A model generated the notes under the pieces. That model did no database searches. It was not told where the DNA came from and saw only the letters and a list, made by a program, of their open reading frames with translations. Below, in pieces: positions 8,247 to 16,939 of a stretch of DNA of 53,085 nucleotides. This DNA is from Paenibacillus gorillae (GTDB lineage: Bacteria > Bacillota > Bacilli > Paenibacillales > Paenibacillaceae). How positions within the stretch are numbered: position 1 is the stretch's first letter; each line of letters starts with the position of its first letter. The translations under genes and the position numbers were made by a program. The stretch spans positions 1 to 53,085 of the forward strand of contig NZ_CBVJ010000108.1 in assembly GCF_000513275.1 (NCBI RefSeq), given 5' to 3'.

Positions 8247-11135
8247 TTATTTGCTAAGCAAGTTGTAAATAACTTGAGCTGCTTCTGCTCTTGTCGTGAC
8301 GCCCAGCGGGTTAAGCTTGGCGTTGCTGCCGGAGACAACTCCGCCTTCAACCAGCGCTTTGAATGCTTCTGCAGCATAGCCGGCGATTTGATTCGCATCG
8401 CTATAGCTCGTAATCGTTGCATTCGTTTTCTTGGTTGGAAGCTCTCCGAGAATCGTTAGCGAACGATGCAGCAGCGTAAACAGATCTTGACGCGAGACGG
8501 CTTTGTTTGGCTCGAATTGATTGTCACCTGTGCCATTGGCAATGCCAAGACGCTTAGCTGCCGCCAGATACGGCGTGTAATACGTATTGCCTGCATCTGA
8601 GTAGTTATCTGTAGTATTGGCGTCTGCTTCGATACCATACGCATTAAGCAGCAGGACGATAAACTGGCCTCTAGTAATCGTTGCATTTGGACTAAAATGC
8701 GTATCGTCTGTTCCGTTAGCGATTTCCCTTGCCGCCAAATAATGTACCGCATTGGCATACCAAGCAGTTGGCGACACGTCCGCGAAGGTTACTGCATTCA
8801 GACCGATAATGTATTGCGAGAAATGCTTCGTTGCAAACTCTACCGTTCCCGTCTCCGCACGATATTGGCCGCGGATCGTCTCCAATCCTTCATCCGATAC
8901 GTAATAAACGACAATCGCGTTCGCATCTTCTCCAGCTTTGAGTGTGTACGGAATGCTCACGTTAACCGTTCCGCCTCCGAAAGTAGTAATCTCCTTCTCG
9001 CCCGCAAAAATAGTCAAGTTATAAACCGGGCGGTCACCCAGCACTTCCTTGCCCTCTGCAGTAAGCTCACCCTTCGAGATTCTTACGTTAATGTTGTTCG
9101 AACCAGCTTCCGTTCCGATGCTTTTAACCGCTGCCGCATCCAGTACAATTGTGCCTACATTTGCAAAATCAAACTGTACAGCCGCTTTCGTGCTATCTCC
9201 AATTTGGGAGAAAGCACTGCCTGGAATCGTTACATCTGCGGACTTTGTTTGTGCAGGCGCATCGATCTTGATCGCTGCAAAAGCCGGTTTTCCTTCCGCT
9301 TCTGCCTTCTTGATATTCTCAAGCAGACCGTTCACCGCAGTCGTCGTAACGGTTGCACTTGTTGTGCCATCCGCTGCATTAGAGCTGGACACAGCCGTTA
9401 TCGTTGTGGATCCAGAAGTACCCGGATTTGTCGTACCAGATCCGCCGGAAGCTGGAGGCGTACCGCCGCCTGTGTTGCCGTTGCCACCGTTACCACCATT
9501 GCCGCCATTACCTCCGCCGTTGTTACCGCCATCTCCGCCCCCAGTTGGAGGAACATATGCCGGAACGTCCAATTTCACAGACGGACTTGCCTTGTAGCCT
9601 TCTTTGGCAGCATATCGGATATAGTAAGTACCGGCGCCGAGACCCGTAATTGTAGTATCCGCAACTGGAGTGTATACCGTTGCTTGCGCCAGCTTGTACT
9701 CCAGACCTGCAACTGCACCAGTAATTTTGCCGTCATTATTGCTTGCTGACGTTGGCGCCGATGCCGCGAGTGGCAGTGAAGGAGCTGCCTGCGACGATTG
9801 ACCTGTTAACGTTGGGAAGAGATTGTCCAATCCCTCTGTGTAGTTGTTATAATTGACACCCGTAGCGCCATTGCGCACATAATTTGGTTGGATATTTGTC
9901 CACGAGTACATGAGCTCAACATGGCCCAGAATTGGAGCCGCTTTGCCTTCCCCGTCTTTATGGTCTTTATCGTAAGTGAACAAGTACGGTACTTGAAGCT
10001 TGTTCGCAACAACCGTGTTGTTGTTAGCATCTACATAGCTTACATTGTTTCTCGACTTGTCGTAGAGCGTTACGATATTCGTCAAGTAAGTATTGACCAG
10101 ATCGACATAAAGATTTGCATCCGGATGGCCGGTTGCCCGCACTTGAAGCCGGTTATTTGCGTGCGGGTCGTTCGTTGGGTTGGAGGCGTATACGCCTGCA
10201 TCAAGCTTTGGATCCCACATGTAGATTTTATCGACATTGTAGGCTTTGGCATATTTGTTGATAAATTTGATCGCTGCTTGCGTATTCGGGCACCATGATC
10301 CTCCGAATAGAATCGCATACTTGCCTTCGCTGCCCAGTAAGCCCAGCAATTGATCATAAGTGACATGCTCAAATACGATCGATTGGTCTGAGCTATCAAA
10401 AATCGTCGCTTTTCCGTTCGTATTAAAGGCCGTCGTAAAATAATCAAAATCGTTAATCGTATCGATATTAGCCTTCCTAACGCCTTCAACTTCCTCGGAA
10501 ACTTGGTCAAATAGTGCCTCTACCTGACTTCTATAGCTATCTGCTGCCAAATCACCAGCCTCTAAAGAAGCGATAATCGGAGCACGGCCGCCCTCCTCAT
10601 CTACATGATCCTTATTGTAGATAAGCAAGTATGGCTCGTTCACTTTAGGCGCAGTTACTGCTCCCGCGCCAGCTTTATCATAGCTGACTAGTTCTTCCGA
10701 AGCCGTCTGCAGGTTAGTCAGATATTTATTGACAAGCTCCACGTAATAATCAGCAAACGGGCTGCTGCTGTCTGCAATATCCAGCGTTGCACCGTCCAGC
10801 TTGGTATCGAAATTATAAATCGTCTGAACACCGTATTGTTTGGCCGTTTCATTAATAATTCCGATATGCTCCTGTGTGCTGCCGCTCCAAGCCCCGCCGA
10901 TCAAGACGGCAAAGGTGCCTGCACTGTCAAACAGATGAACGATATCCTCATAAGTGGCCGTTCTGAACACATGGTTCTCATCATTTAATCCGCTGTATAC
11001 AGAATTGAAATAATTATAATGGCTTACTGCGCTTGATGAAGCTGCCGATGCACTTGGCGTTTGAAAAGCGGGCACGAGCAGCAATGCGGTCAAAAGCAAG
11101 GCTACGATTTTTTTAGAATTATAGGCTAGTTTCAT
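8247..11135 (-). CDS. S-layer homology domain protein with two thioredoxin-like domains
   Basis: A 962-residue secreted cell-wall protein. A signal peptide covers residues 1-31 (cleavage after SASA). Two related thioredoxin-like domains follow. The first has WSGS at the active-site position (residues 83-86) and no cysteine; the second has WCPN (281-284), one cysteine. Next come a small beta domain (about 450-528, ending GTYYIRYAAKEGYKASPSV), a Gly/Asn-rich linker (529-576) and a beta-rich region common before SLH domains. Three SLH domains (about 783-843, 844-910, 911-962) should bind pyruvylated wall polymer. The ATG at 11135 follows AAAGGAG. It lies 57 bases after the low-complexity gene, probably in one unit. 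A redox role is doubtful because no CXXC is left. Confidence 0.88.
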   Translation of the reverse strand: MKLAYNSKKIVALLLTALLLVPAFQTPSASAASSSAVSHYNYFNSVYSGLNDENHVFRTATYEDIVHLFDSAGTFAVLIGGAWSGSTQEHIGIINETAKQYGVQTIYNFDTKLDGATLDIADSSSPFADYYVELVNKYLTNLQTASEELVSYDKAGAGAVTAPKVNEPYLLIYNKDHVDEEGGRAPIIASLEAGDLAADSYRSQVEALFDQVSEEVEGVRKANIDTINDFDYFTTAFNTNGKATIFDSSDQSIVFEHVTYDQLLGLLGSEGKYAILFGGSWCPNTQAAIKFINKYAKAYNVDKIYMWDPKLDAGVYASNPTNDPHANNRLQVRATGHPDANLYVDLVNTYLTNIVTLYDKSRNNVSYVDANNNTVVANKLQVPYLFTYDKDHKDGEGKAAPILGHVELMYSWTNIQPNYVRNGATGVNYNNYTEGLDNLFPTLTGQSSQAAPSLPLAASAPTSASNNDGKITGAVAGLEYKLAQATVYTPVADTTITGLGAGTYYIRYAAKEGYKASPSVKLDVPAYVPPTGGGDGGNNGGGNGGNGGNGGNGNTGGGTPPASGGSGTTNPGTSGSTTITAVSSSNAADGTTSATVTTTAVNGLLENIKKAEAEGKPAFAAIKIDAPAQTKSADVTIPGSAFSQIGDSTKAAVQFDFANVGTIVLDAAAVKSIGTEAGSNNINVRISKGELTAEGKEVLGDRPVYNLTIFAGEKEITTFGGGTVNVSIPYTLKAGEDANAIVVYYVSDEGLETIRGQYRAETGTVEFATKHFSQYIIGLNAVTFADVSPTAWYANAVHYLAAREIANGTDDTHFSPNATITRGQFIVLLLNAYGIEADANTTDNYSDAGNTYYTPYLAAAKRLGIANGTGDNQFEPNKAVSRQDLFTLLHRSLTILGELPTKKTNATITSYSDANQIAGYAAEAFKALVEGGVVSGSNAKLNPLGVTTRAEAAQVIYNLLSK

Positions 11136-11192
11136 ATTGCTTCGATTCTCCTTTGGTTGAGTCTGATTTATCTAGGTTGAGTAAACTTCAGA

Positions 11193-11927
11193 TTAGCAAA
11201 TTTCTTCGTCCGAGCTGGAACCGGAAGAACCAGAACCGGAGGAAGAAGACGAAGAGCCGGAGCTAGAAGAAGAGCCCGATTCCGACGAACCGGAAGGCGC
11301 TGCTTTTTTCTCTTCCTTTTGAACGAAGCTTCCCGATTTCTTGTCCTTCGGCTGGGCTGTTGGCGCAGGTGCCGGAGCTTCTTGTGCTGGCGCGCTCGCT
11401 TGCGGCTGCTTCACTTCTGCAGCAGGCTTCGCTGTCGGCTGCACTTTATTATCCTCTGCCTTTGGAGCAGCGGTTGGTTGCACAGCAGGCTTGTCGTCAC
11501 CTTTTGCTGCTGCCTGCGGCTGCTGCTTCGTTTCCGGTTTTGCAGCCGGCTCTGAAGTCTTCACTTCAGGCTTCGCCGTTGCTTCTGCCGCTGACAACTG
11601 CTGCTTCGTTTCCGATTTTGCAGCTGGCTCTGCCGCTGCCTTCACTTCAGGCTTCGCAACCGTCTCCGCAGCTGGCTGCTGTTTCTCCTCCGATACCGTC
11701 GTTGCTGTTGCATCTGCCTTCGGCTGCACGTCTGCCGGTGCCTCTGTCGCCTTTGGCTGCTCTCCAGCTGTCGTCGCTTGCTGCACGGCCGGTTCTTTCG
11801 TTGCCGCTGCTGCCGAATGATCACCAGATCCGTTATTTGCGAATACCGCCGCATACGTTACAACAAGAACTACTGCGGCGGCAGCAATAATTGATGCCGT
11901 TAATTTTTTTGTCCCGAGCTTTTTCAT
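11193..11927 (-). CDS. Secreted low-complexity Ala/Pro/Lys-rich protein, C-terminal Ser/Gly tail
   Basis: A 244-residue protein with an N-terminal hydrophobic segment (TASIIAAAAVVLVVTYAAVF, about residues 10-29) acting as signal peptide or anchor. An Ala/Glu/Lys/Pro-rich region follows with repeats of AKPEVK and EPAAK.ETKQQ. The tail is Ser/Gly-rich and ends in SSSDEEIC, an unpaired cysteine as the last residue. No enzymatic domain is visible; the composition suggests a wall-spanning stalk. The ATG at 11927 follows an AAAGGG site; the reading frame continues upstream to 12080 without a ribosome site. It precedes the S-layer gene and may share its transcript. No family was recognised. Confidence 0.7.
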   Translation of the reverse strand: MKKLGTKKLTASIIAAAAVVLVVTYAAVFANNGSGDHSAAAATKEPAVQQATTAGEQPKATEAPADVQPKADATATTVSEEKQQPAAETVAKPEVKAAAEPAAKSETKQQLSAAEATAKPEVKTSEPAAKPETKQQPQAAAKGDDKPAVQPTAAPKAEDNKVQPTAKPAAEVKQPQASAPAQEAPAPAPTAQPKDKKSGSFVQKEEKKAAPSGSSESGSSSSSGSSSSSSGSGSSGSSSDEEIC

Positions 11928-12022
11928 GATATAAAACAACCCTTTCGTTTCGCTCTTTGAGCTTAATGTTTTGCCATGACCCTGCTGTGTTCTTTTCTTT
12001 ATTTGGATAAAAAAAGAAGACC

Positions 12023-12051
12023 CAACAAAGAGCAGTATTCGCTCATTGTTG
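12023..12051 (-). other. Hairpin in the leader of the low-complexity/S-layer unit
   Basis: CAACAA.GAGC pairs with GCTC.TTGTTG (11-bp arms, one mismatch) in a leader of about 190 bases. A run of seven T follows eight bases after the stem on the minus strand, so it is only weakly terminator-like. I could not match it to a known riboswitch. Confidence 0.45.
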
Positions 12052-12126
12052 AATCTCTGGCCGTCCAGTAGATTTATCATCCAATGTTATCCGATCAAGA
12101 TGGTAAACTTTACATCCTGTTTTTTT

Positions 12127-12155
12127 ATATTAACGGGCTATTTACATAGTGTCAA
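12127..12155 (-). promoter_or_regulatory. Promoter of the low-complexity/S-layer unit
   Basis: Minus strand TTGACA (12155-12150), 17 bases, TAATAT (12132-12127). It implies a 5' leader of about 190 bases before the ATG at 11927. Confidence 0.7.
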
Positions 12156-12212
12156 TACATTATTCAATTTATCCTATCGTTTTTATAGGAATTATACTGA
12201 ATAAAGTTTTAA

Positions 12213-12242
12213 TTGACAGCATTTAAGAATAAATGGTAATAT
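12213..12242 (+). promoter_or_regulatory. Promoter of the ABC-2 exporter operon
   Basis: TTGACA (12213-12218), 18 bases, TAATAT (12237-12242), about 40 bases before the TTG start of the ATPase gene. Confidence 0.75.
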
Positions 12243-12283
12243 CTTCTCCCTGTCAAATTTACAAAGTTAGGAGGGATTTACAC

Positions 12284-13261
12284 TTGATTCAGGTAGAAGG
12301 AATAAGCAAAGCCTTTCTGGTAGCCAAGCGGCCGCCAGGTCTTAAGCATGCTGTCAAATCGTTATTCCACCGGGAGTACACGAGAGTAGAAGCGCTTCAA
12401 GACATCAGCTTCCATATCCCCAAGGGAGAGATCGTCGGTTATATCGGACCTAACGGAGCTGGAAAATCGACCACCATCAAAGTAATGAGCGGCATTCTGG
12501 TGCCGGATCGCGGCAGCTGCACTATTATGGGTCATACACCATGGAAGGATCGCGTGGCTTATGTCAAAAATATCGGCGTCGTATTCGGACAGCGAAGCCA
12601 GCTGTGGTGGGACGTGCCGGTCATCGATTCCTTCGAGCTGCTTCGCGATATTTATCGGATTCCGCAGAGTGAATACAGCAGCATGCTCACCTTATTGACC
12701 GAGACGCTTGATCTGGGCAGCCTTCTCCACATGCCCGTAAGGCAGCTCAGTCTGGGACAGCGGATGCGCTGCGAAATTGCTGCTTCACTGCTGCACAGCC
12801 CCGACATCCTGTTCCTGGACGAGCCCACGATCGGTCTGGATGCCGTCTCGAAAATCGCGGTACGCAACTTCATCAAGACGATCAACAAGGAGAAAGGCGT
12901 TACGGTCATTCTCACCACGCATGACATGAACGACATTGAAGCGCTCGCCCATCGGATTCTGCTGATCGGCAAAGGCACCTTGCTCTACGACGGGAGCGTG
13001 CAAGGCTTGCGCGGCCGGTTCAGCACGAAACGGACGATTACGGCGGATTATCGCGAGAGCACAGTGCCGCTGCAGCTTCCGGGAGCATCTATCCTGTCCT
13101 GGACGCCAGACCGGGCCATCATTAGCGTGGATACCGAACAGGTGCTGATGGCGGAAGTGCTGACTCAGCTGTCCAGCCAAGTCGAGCTGCTGGATGTCGC
13201 CATTGATACACAGCCTATCGAGGATATAATCGTCCAAATGTACAAGGAGTACCAATTGTAA
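12284..13261 (+). CDS. ABC transporter ATP-binding protein (COG4586-type exporter)
   Basis: A 325-residue ATPase with Walker A (GPNGAGKST, about residues 63-71), signature RQLSLGQRMRCEIAASL, Walker B DILFLDEPTIGLD and the H-loop TTHDM. An N-terminal extension and a C-terminal 90-residue domain fit the COG4586 ATPases of ABC-2 exporters. The TTG at 12284 is chosen because AGGAGGG is eight bases upstream; an in-frame ATG at 12233 lies inside the promoter. The stop TAA shares one base with the ATG of the first permease. The COG4586/4587/3694 trio exports an unknown substrate. Confidence 0.88.
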   Translation: MIQVEGISKAFLVAKRPPGLKHAVKSLFHREYTRVEALQDISFHIPKGEIVGYIGPNGAGKSTTIKVMSGILVPDRGSCTIMGHTPWKDRVAYVKNIGVVFGQRSQLWWDVPVIDSFELLRDIYRIPQSEYSSMLTLLTETLDLGSLLHMPVRQLSLGQRMRCEIAASLLHSPDILFLDEPTIGLDAVSKIAVRNFIKTINKEKGVTVILTTHDMNDIEALAHRILLIGKGTLLYDGSVQGLRGRFSTKRTITADYRESTVPLQLPGASILSWTPDRAIISVDTEQVLMAEVLTQLSSQVELLDVAIDTQPIEDIIVQMYKEYQL

Positions 13262-14063
13262 TGAAGGCCTATATTTCTGTTTTCAAAATGCGCTTGAACA
13301 ACGGCCTGCAGTACCGGGCGGCAGCGCTTGCCGGAATCGGTACTCAGTTTTTTTCGGATTCATCTTCATTATGATCTTCGAAGCCTTTTACGCCCATGCT
13401 GCTGCACCTCCTGAAATGACGCTCTCCGAGGTCATTACCTACACCTGGCTCAAGCAGGCTTTCTTGGCCTTTGTTGTCCTATGGCTGCGGGATAACGAGC
13501 TGTTTCAACTCATCACAAGCGGGAATATCGCCTATGAGCTGTGCCGGCCCAATGGCCTTTACGGACTTTGGTACGCCAAGCTGCTTGCCCAGCGCATCTC
13601 AAGCGCCCTGCTTCGCTGCTTCCCAATCCTTATCGTCACGATCTTTCTTCCCGAGCCTTACCGGCTTAAATTGCCGCCAGACCTGCTTTCTCTGCTTCTG
13701 TTCCTCGCGGTACTGATCGCCGGACTGCTCATGCTGGTTGCGATCTCGATGCTCATCTACATATCCGTGTTCGTTACGATGTCTCCAGCAGGGTCACTGC
13801 TCCTATTCAGCGTCTTTGGCGAATTTTTAGCCGGACTTATCATCCCCGTTCCGCTCATGCCGGATTGGATGCAAAAAATCGTCTATGTACTGCCCTTCCA
13901 TTGGACGGCCGACTTTCCCTTCCGGGTATTCACCGGTAACATCGGCATCGAAGAGGCTTCAACCGGCTTGTTGATTCAACTCGTCTGGTTAGCTGCCTTA
14001 ATTGCCCTAGGGTATTTTACGATGAAAAAAGCGCTGAGACGCATCGTGGTACAGGGAGGGTAA
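13261..14063 (+). pseudogene. ABC-2 family permease (COG4587-like), frameshifted
   Basis: Reading from the ATG at 13261 (coupled to the ATPase by TAATG, AAGGAG upstream) gives an N-terminus MKAYISVFKMRLNNGLQYR followed by AALAGIGTQFF, then a stop near 13371. The reading continues in another frame as FGFIFIMIFEAFYAHAAAPPEM and on to the stop at 14063. The join lies in a run of seven T (13348-13354); eight T would restore one 267-residue protein with six membrane segments, the normal size. An internal ATG at 13371 would give only 230 residues without the first helix. It forms the permease pair with the next gene. A base-calling error, true inactivation or slippage are all possible. Confidence 0.85.
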
Positions 14064-14068
14064 TGGAG

Positions 14069-14845
14069 ATGACTTTATATTTGAAATACATGCTCATGTT
14101 GTTTAAATCGCAAATGCAATATCGCGTTTCCTTCTTCTTCCTCGCAATCGGACAATGCTTAACGCCGTTTATTGCGTTTGCAGGCATTTACTTCCTGTTC
14201 GATAAATTTGGACAGCTGCAGGGATGGAGCTTTTATGAGGTCGCATTATGCTTTGCTATTACTCATATCGCATTCACCATTACGGAATGCTTTGCCCGGG
14301 GATTTGATTCCTTCTCGTCGCTTATCGTAACAGGGGATTTCGACAGGCTGCTAGTCAGGCCCCGGGGTACAGTCGTTCAAGTATTGGGCTCCCGATTCGA
14401 ATTTGCCCGCATCGGAAGGCTGCTTCTCAGCGGCGTTGTTCTCACGTGGGCCGTCTCTAATATTGGAGTCGATTGGACGATGCTCAAAGCTATTGCACTT
14501 CTGCTTATGATCGCCAGCGGCGTCGTCATCTTCACCAGTATTTTCATTCTGGCCGCATCAATCAGCTTCTGGACGGTGCAAGGACTCGAGATTGCGAATA
14601 TCTTCACCGACGGCGGCCGTGAAATGACACAATATCCGCTCGACATTTATACGAAGCGGGTTAGGCAGTTTTTCACCTTTATCATCCCGTTCGCCTGCTT
14701 CAATTACCTTCCGCTGCTGTACATTCTCGGACGCAAGGAACAGGAGCTTTATGCGTTCATCCCGCTTGCCGGGTTTCTCTTCCTTATTCCTTGTCTGTTC
14801 TTGTGGCGCGTTGGCGTTCGCCATTATCGCTCCACCGGTTCCTAG
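14069..14845 (+). CDS. ABC-2 family permease (COG3694-like)
   Basis: A 258-residue membrane protein with six predicted helices (for example FFFLAIGQCLTPFIAFAGIYF near residue 25). It contains the cytoplasmic sequence ECFARGFDSFSSLIVTGDFDRLLVRPRG typical of this permease family (PF06182). GGAGG is nine bases before the ATG at 14069; the ATG at 14063 overlaps the previous stop but is only three bases from the site. It should form a heterodimeric channel with the preceding permease, powered by the ATPase at 12284. The substrate is unknown. Confidence 0.85.
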   Translation: MTLYLKYMLMLFKSQMQYRVSFFFLAIGQCLTPFIAFAGIYFLFDKFGQLQGWSFYEVALCFAITHIAFTITECFARGFDSFSSLIVTGDFDRLLVRPRGTVVQVLGSRFEFARIGRLLLSGVVLTWAVSNIGVDWTMLKAIALLLMIASGVVIFTSIFILAASISFWTVQGLEIANIFTDGGREMTQYPLDIYTKRVRQFFTFIIPFACFNYLPLLYILGRKEQELYAFIPLAGFLFLIPCLFLWRVGVRHYRSTGS

Positions 14846-14869
14846 AACCTGCCTCATAGATCAACAAAA

Positions 14870-14909
14870 AAATGGCGATCCGGTATCAAACAAAACCTGT
14901 TCGCCATTT
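14870..14909. terminator. Weak bidirectional terminator
   Basis: AAATGGCGA (14870-14878) pairs with TCGCCATTT (14901-14909) across a 22-base loop, preceded by a run of A. It lies between the convergent exporter operon and the Cys/Ser-rich gene. Confidence 0.55.
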
Positions 14910-14932
14910 GAATCTCTCACTATCGCGGCAAT

Positions 14933-15409
14933 CTATTTGCAATGCTTTTTCCATCTTGTTTTCGGCCTGGATACAACCCCGACGTCGACTGCTTTAATGG
15001 AAGAAAGCTTAATATAAGAGACAACGCCCTTCGCATTCAGAATAACGCAGCCGCCCTCAATGCCAAGAAAAATTCCCGTACGCGTAACTCCGTCAAACTG
15101 AATTCGAATATTTGGGGTGCCGATGCCGATTTTATTCAAGATGCAAAGAGCATAACTATCCGTTCCGCCGCTGCTATGGTGCCGGCTCCCTTCGCTTTTA
15201 CCGCTGTCGCGACTTCCCCAGCTGTTCGCGTGCTTGTCTCCACGGCTCTTGCAACTGCAGTTGCTGCCACAGCCGCAGTTCTTGCAGCCTCCGCTTTTTT
15301 CGCCATGGCTTTTTTTGCTGCCGTCGCTTTTGCTCCCACTGCTCTTACAGCCATAGCTATAGCATCCCTGGCTGCGTTCACCGGAGCTGCTTCCTCCTTT
15401 TCTGGACAA
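14933..15409 (-). CDS. Ser/Gly/Lys/Cys-rich protein with C-terminal small beta-barrel-like domain
   Basis: About 158 residues in two parts. The N-terminal 85 are low-complexity, rich in Ser, Gly, Lys and Cys (GCKNCGCGSNCSCKSRG). The C-terminal 70 carry IGTPNIRIQFDGV, TGIFLGIEGGCVILN and YIKLSSIKAVDVG, a pattern like a small Sm-type barrel. A similar pattern occurs in the 77-residue protein at 52749, hinting at a common spore-coat-like family (inference). Start choice: AAGGAG is eight bases before a TTG at 15409, but only about two before the ATG at 15415. No family name was recognised. It lies between the exporter and the gerA operon. Confidence 0.6.
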   Translation of the reverse strand: MSRKGGSSSGERSQGCYSYGCKSSGSKSDGSKKSHGEKSGGCKNCGCGSNCSCKSRGDKHANSWGSRDSGKSEGSRHHSSGGTDSYALCILNKIGIGTPNIRIQFDGVTRTGIFLGIEGGCVILNAKGVVSYIKLSSIKAVDVGVVSRPKTRWKKHCK

Positions 15410-15511
15410 TTTCATCACTCCTTCATTCCGTTGTTTCTATAAGATATGCAGAATGCTAGAGTTATGCTTGTATCTTTATACTAGATTGCAAGATTCATTG
15501 TTTAATGATGC

Positions 15512-15553
15512 AAAAAAAAAGCCCGAGCTATGGTAATTTCGGGCTTCTTTTTC
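15512..15553 (-). terminator. Terminator of the gerA operon
   Basis: GCCCGA (15521-15526) pairs with TCGGGC (15539-15544), with A and T runs on both sides. It is the first strong hairpin after the gerAB stop. Confidence 0.8.
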
Positions 15554-15560
15554 ATAAGTG

Positions 15561-16685
15561 CTATTGCTTCGTTCCGGTCTGTCCGCTCGACTTCCCTTTA
15601 CCGGTAAGCATAAGCACAGCCAGAACCACAAGCGGCAGCGCTATGCAGAAAACACCGTCGAACCAAGGATAATAGTACAACAGCAGCTGGTTATACTCAG
15701 AAATATTGGGAGTCCCGGCTATTGTAGCGACGATCAAAATCATGCCATAAGGTATCGTCAGCATACGGCTTTCCTTAAGACCAAATACTTGCGCAGTTCC
15801 GGCCGTTAATGCAAAAAACAAGAGCAGCGTCTTAAAAAAGACGGTAATAATCCAAATTAGCATCAGAATGACCTCAAGCCGCTCTAAAAACTGTCCAATC
15901 GTTATCTTTTGCGCCAGCACAAAGGTCGGATAATACTTGGTCTCCATCAGACTAGGGCCAAGCACAAGCACGCATAAATCAACTACAATGAAGAGGATTA
16001 AGCCGCCAATGGCATAACCCCATAAAATCGGTTTCGTCAGCTTCACTTTCCCTGTAACATGAGGGACCAGCATCAGCAGTACGACCATTTCAGTGAAACC
16101 GGTAACAAAAGCTGGAATTGCGCCCTGAATGACTGGAGTCAATCCTCTTGCCAACATCGGCTTCATATTTGAGATATCCACTTGAGGCGTCAAAAACACA
16201 ACCATGAACAAGAATAGAAAAAGAAACAAAGGAAACAGTAGTTCACTTAAGCGCGCAAACGCTTCGATGCCATATCGATATGCGATAATAATTACAGCCA
16301 TAAACAGCAGTAATATCGCATTGACCGGTGTCTCCGGCATCATTTGTGTCGTCATGAACTGGCTCATTTCACTCATTAATGTGAGACCGCCCATAAAAAA
16401 GTTAAACAGAAACAGCAGCCCCATAAAGCCGCCTGCTGCCTTGCCAATCCGGTTCTGCAGAGCGGTTATGGGACTCTGTCTCTGCAGACGGTTGGCGATT
16501 GCTGCAAAAACAGCTCCCAAAACAAGTCCCATTAATGTGGCTAATGCCATTGAGAGCCATGCATCCTGCTTAGAATAAGCCGCAACAATGGTTGGCATAA
16601 TTAGAATAGAGTCACCAATAACTCCGATAATAATCAGAATCGTGAATTGGCGAACCGATATTTTAGCATTAGCGAATTGTCCCAT
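15561..16685 (-). CDS. gerAB: Spore germination permease GerAB-type (GerAB/ArcD/ProY family)
   Basis: A 374-residue membrane protein with ten predicted helices and the N-terminal pattern ISVRQFTILIIIGVIGDSILIMP typical of the B subunit of GerA-type germinant receptors (APC superfamily, inner spore membrane). This subunit forms the germinant-binding pocket. The ATG at 16685 follows GAAAGGA. It is the last gene of the gerAA-gerAC-small protein operon, an order different from the usual A-B-C. With gerAC frameshifted as read, whether the receptor works is uncertain. The germinant cannot be told from sequence. Confidence 0.9.
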   Translation of the reverse strand: MGQFANAKISVRQFTILIIIGVIGDSILIMPTIVAAYSKQDAWLSMALATLMGLVLGAVFAAIANRLQRQSPITALQNRIGKAAGGFMGLLFLFNFFMGGLTLMSEMSQFMTTQMMPETPVNAILLLFMAVIIIAYRYGIEAFARLSELLFPLFLFLFLFMVVFLTPQVDISNMKPMLARGLTPVIQGAIPAFVTGFTEMVVLLMLVPHVTGKVKLTKPILWGYAIGGLILFIVVDLCVLVLGPSLMETKYYPTFVLAQKITIGQFLERLEVILMLIWIITVFFKTLLLFFALTAGTAQVFGLKESRMLTIPYGMILIVATIAGTPNISEYNQLLLYYYPWFDGVFCIALPLVVLAVLMLTGKGKSSGQTGTKQ

Positions 16686-16713
16686 TCGTTTTTCCTTTCG
16701 GTTAGCGCTTCTT

Positions 16714-16926
16714 CTAGCCTATCGTCCCTCCGAATGCGTATTTCAATAGGCCGAACGGGTTCGGAAGATCCTGCTCCAAGGCCAAAGCAATATATAATCC
16801 AGAGCCTATGGACAGCAATATGAGGAAAACGGCCAGTTCCCGCTTGCGTTTCCGTTTGACAAGCCCCGGCACCTCCAATCCGATGGCAGCTGCGGCTAAT
16901 GCCAGCACTGCAAAGACCGATGACAT
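16714..16926 (-). CDS. Small two-helix membrane protein in the gerA operon
   Basis: 70 residues with two hydrophobic segments (about 3-20 and 30-49) separated by the basic loop KRKRKRE. GGAGGTG lies five bases before the ATG at 16926, and its start is 13 bases after the gerAC stop, so it is firmly within the operon. Size and topology match the small D-subunit-type proteins reported with some germinant receptors, which modulate receptor activity; this assignment is inferred from position and topology. Confidence 0.75.
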   Translation of the reverse strand: MSSVFAVLALAAAAIGLEVPGLVKRKRKRELAVFLILLSIGSGLYIALALEQDLPNPFGLLKYAFGGTIG

Positions 16927-16939
16927 AATCGCACCTCCA

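Noticed and set aside
8697..9749. Long open frame (350 codons) on the plus strand
   Set aside because: It is antisense to the S-layer gene, which has a signal peptide, SLH domains and a ribosome site. The translation is Arg/Cys-rich with no domain.
11341..11820. Open frame rich in Ala/Cys on the plus strand
   Set aside because: Mirror of the low-complexity Ala/Lys/Pro gene; no ribosome site, and the composition is a by-product of the repeats.
11928..12126. Cyclic-di-GMP or other known riboswitch in the S-layer unit leader
   Set aside because: I could not find the conserved bases of the GEMM or other familiar aptamers; only one hairpin is clear.
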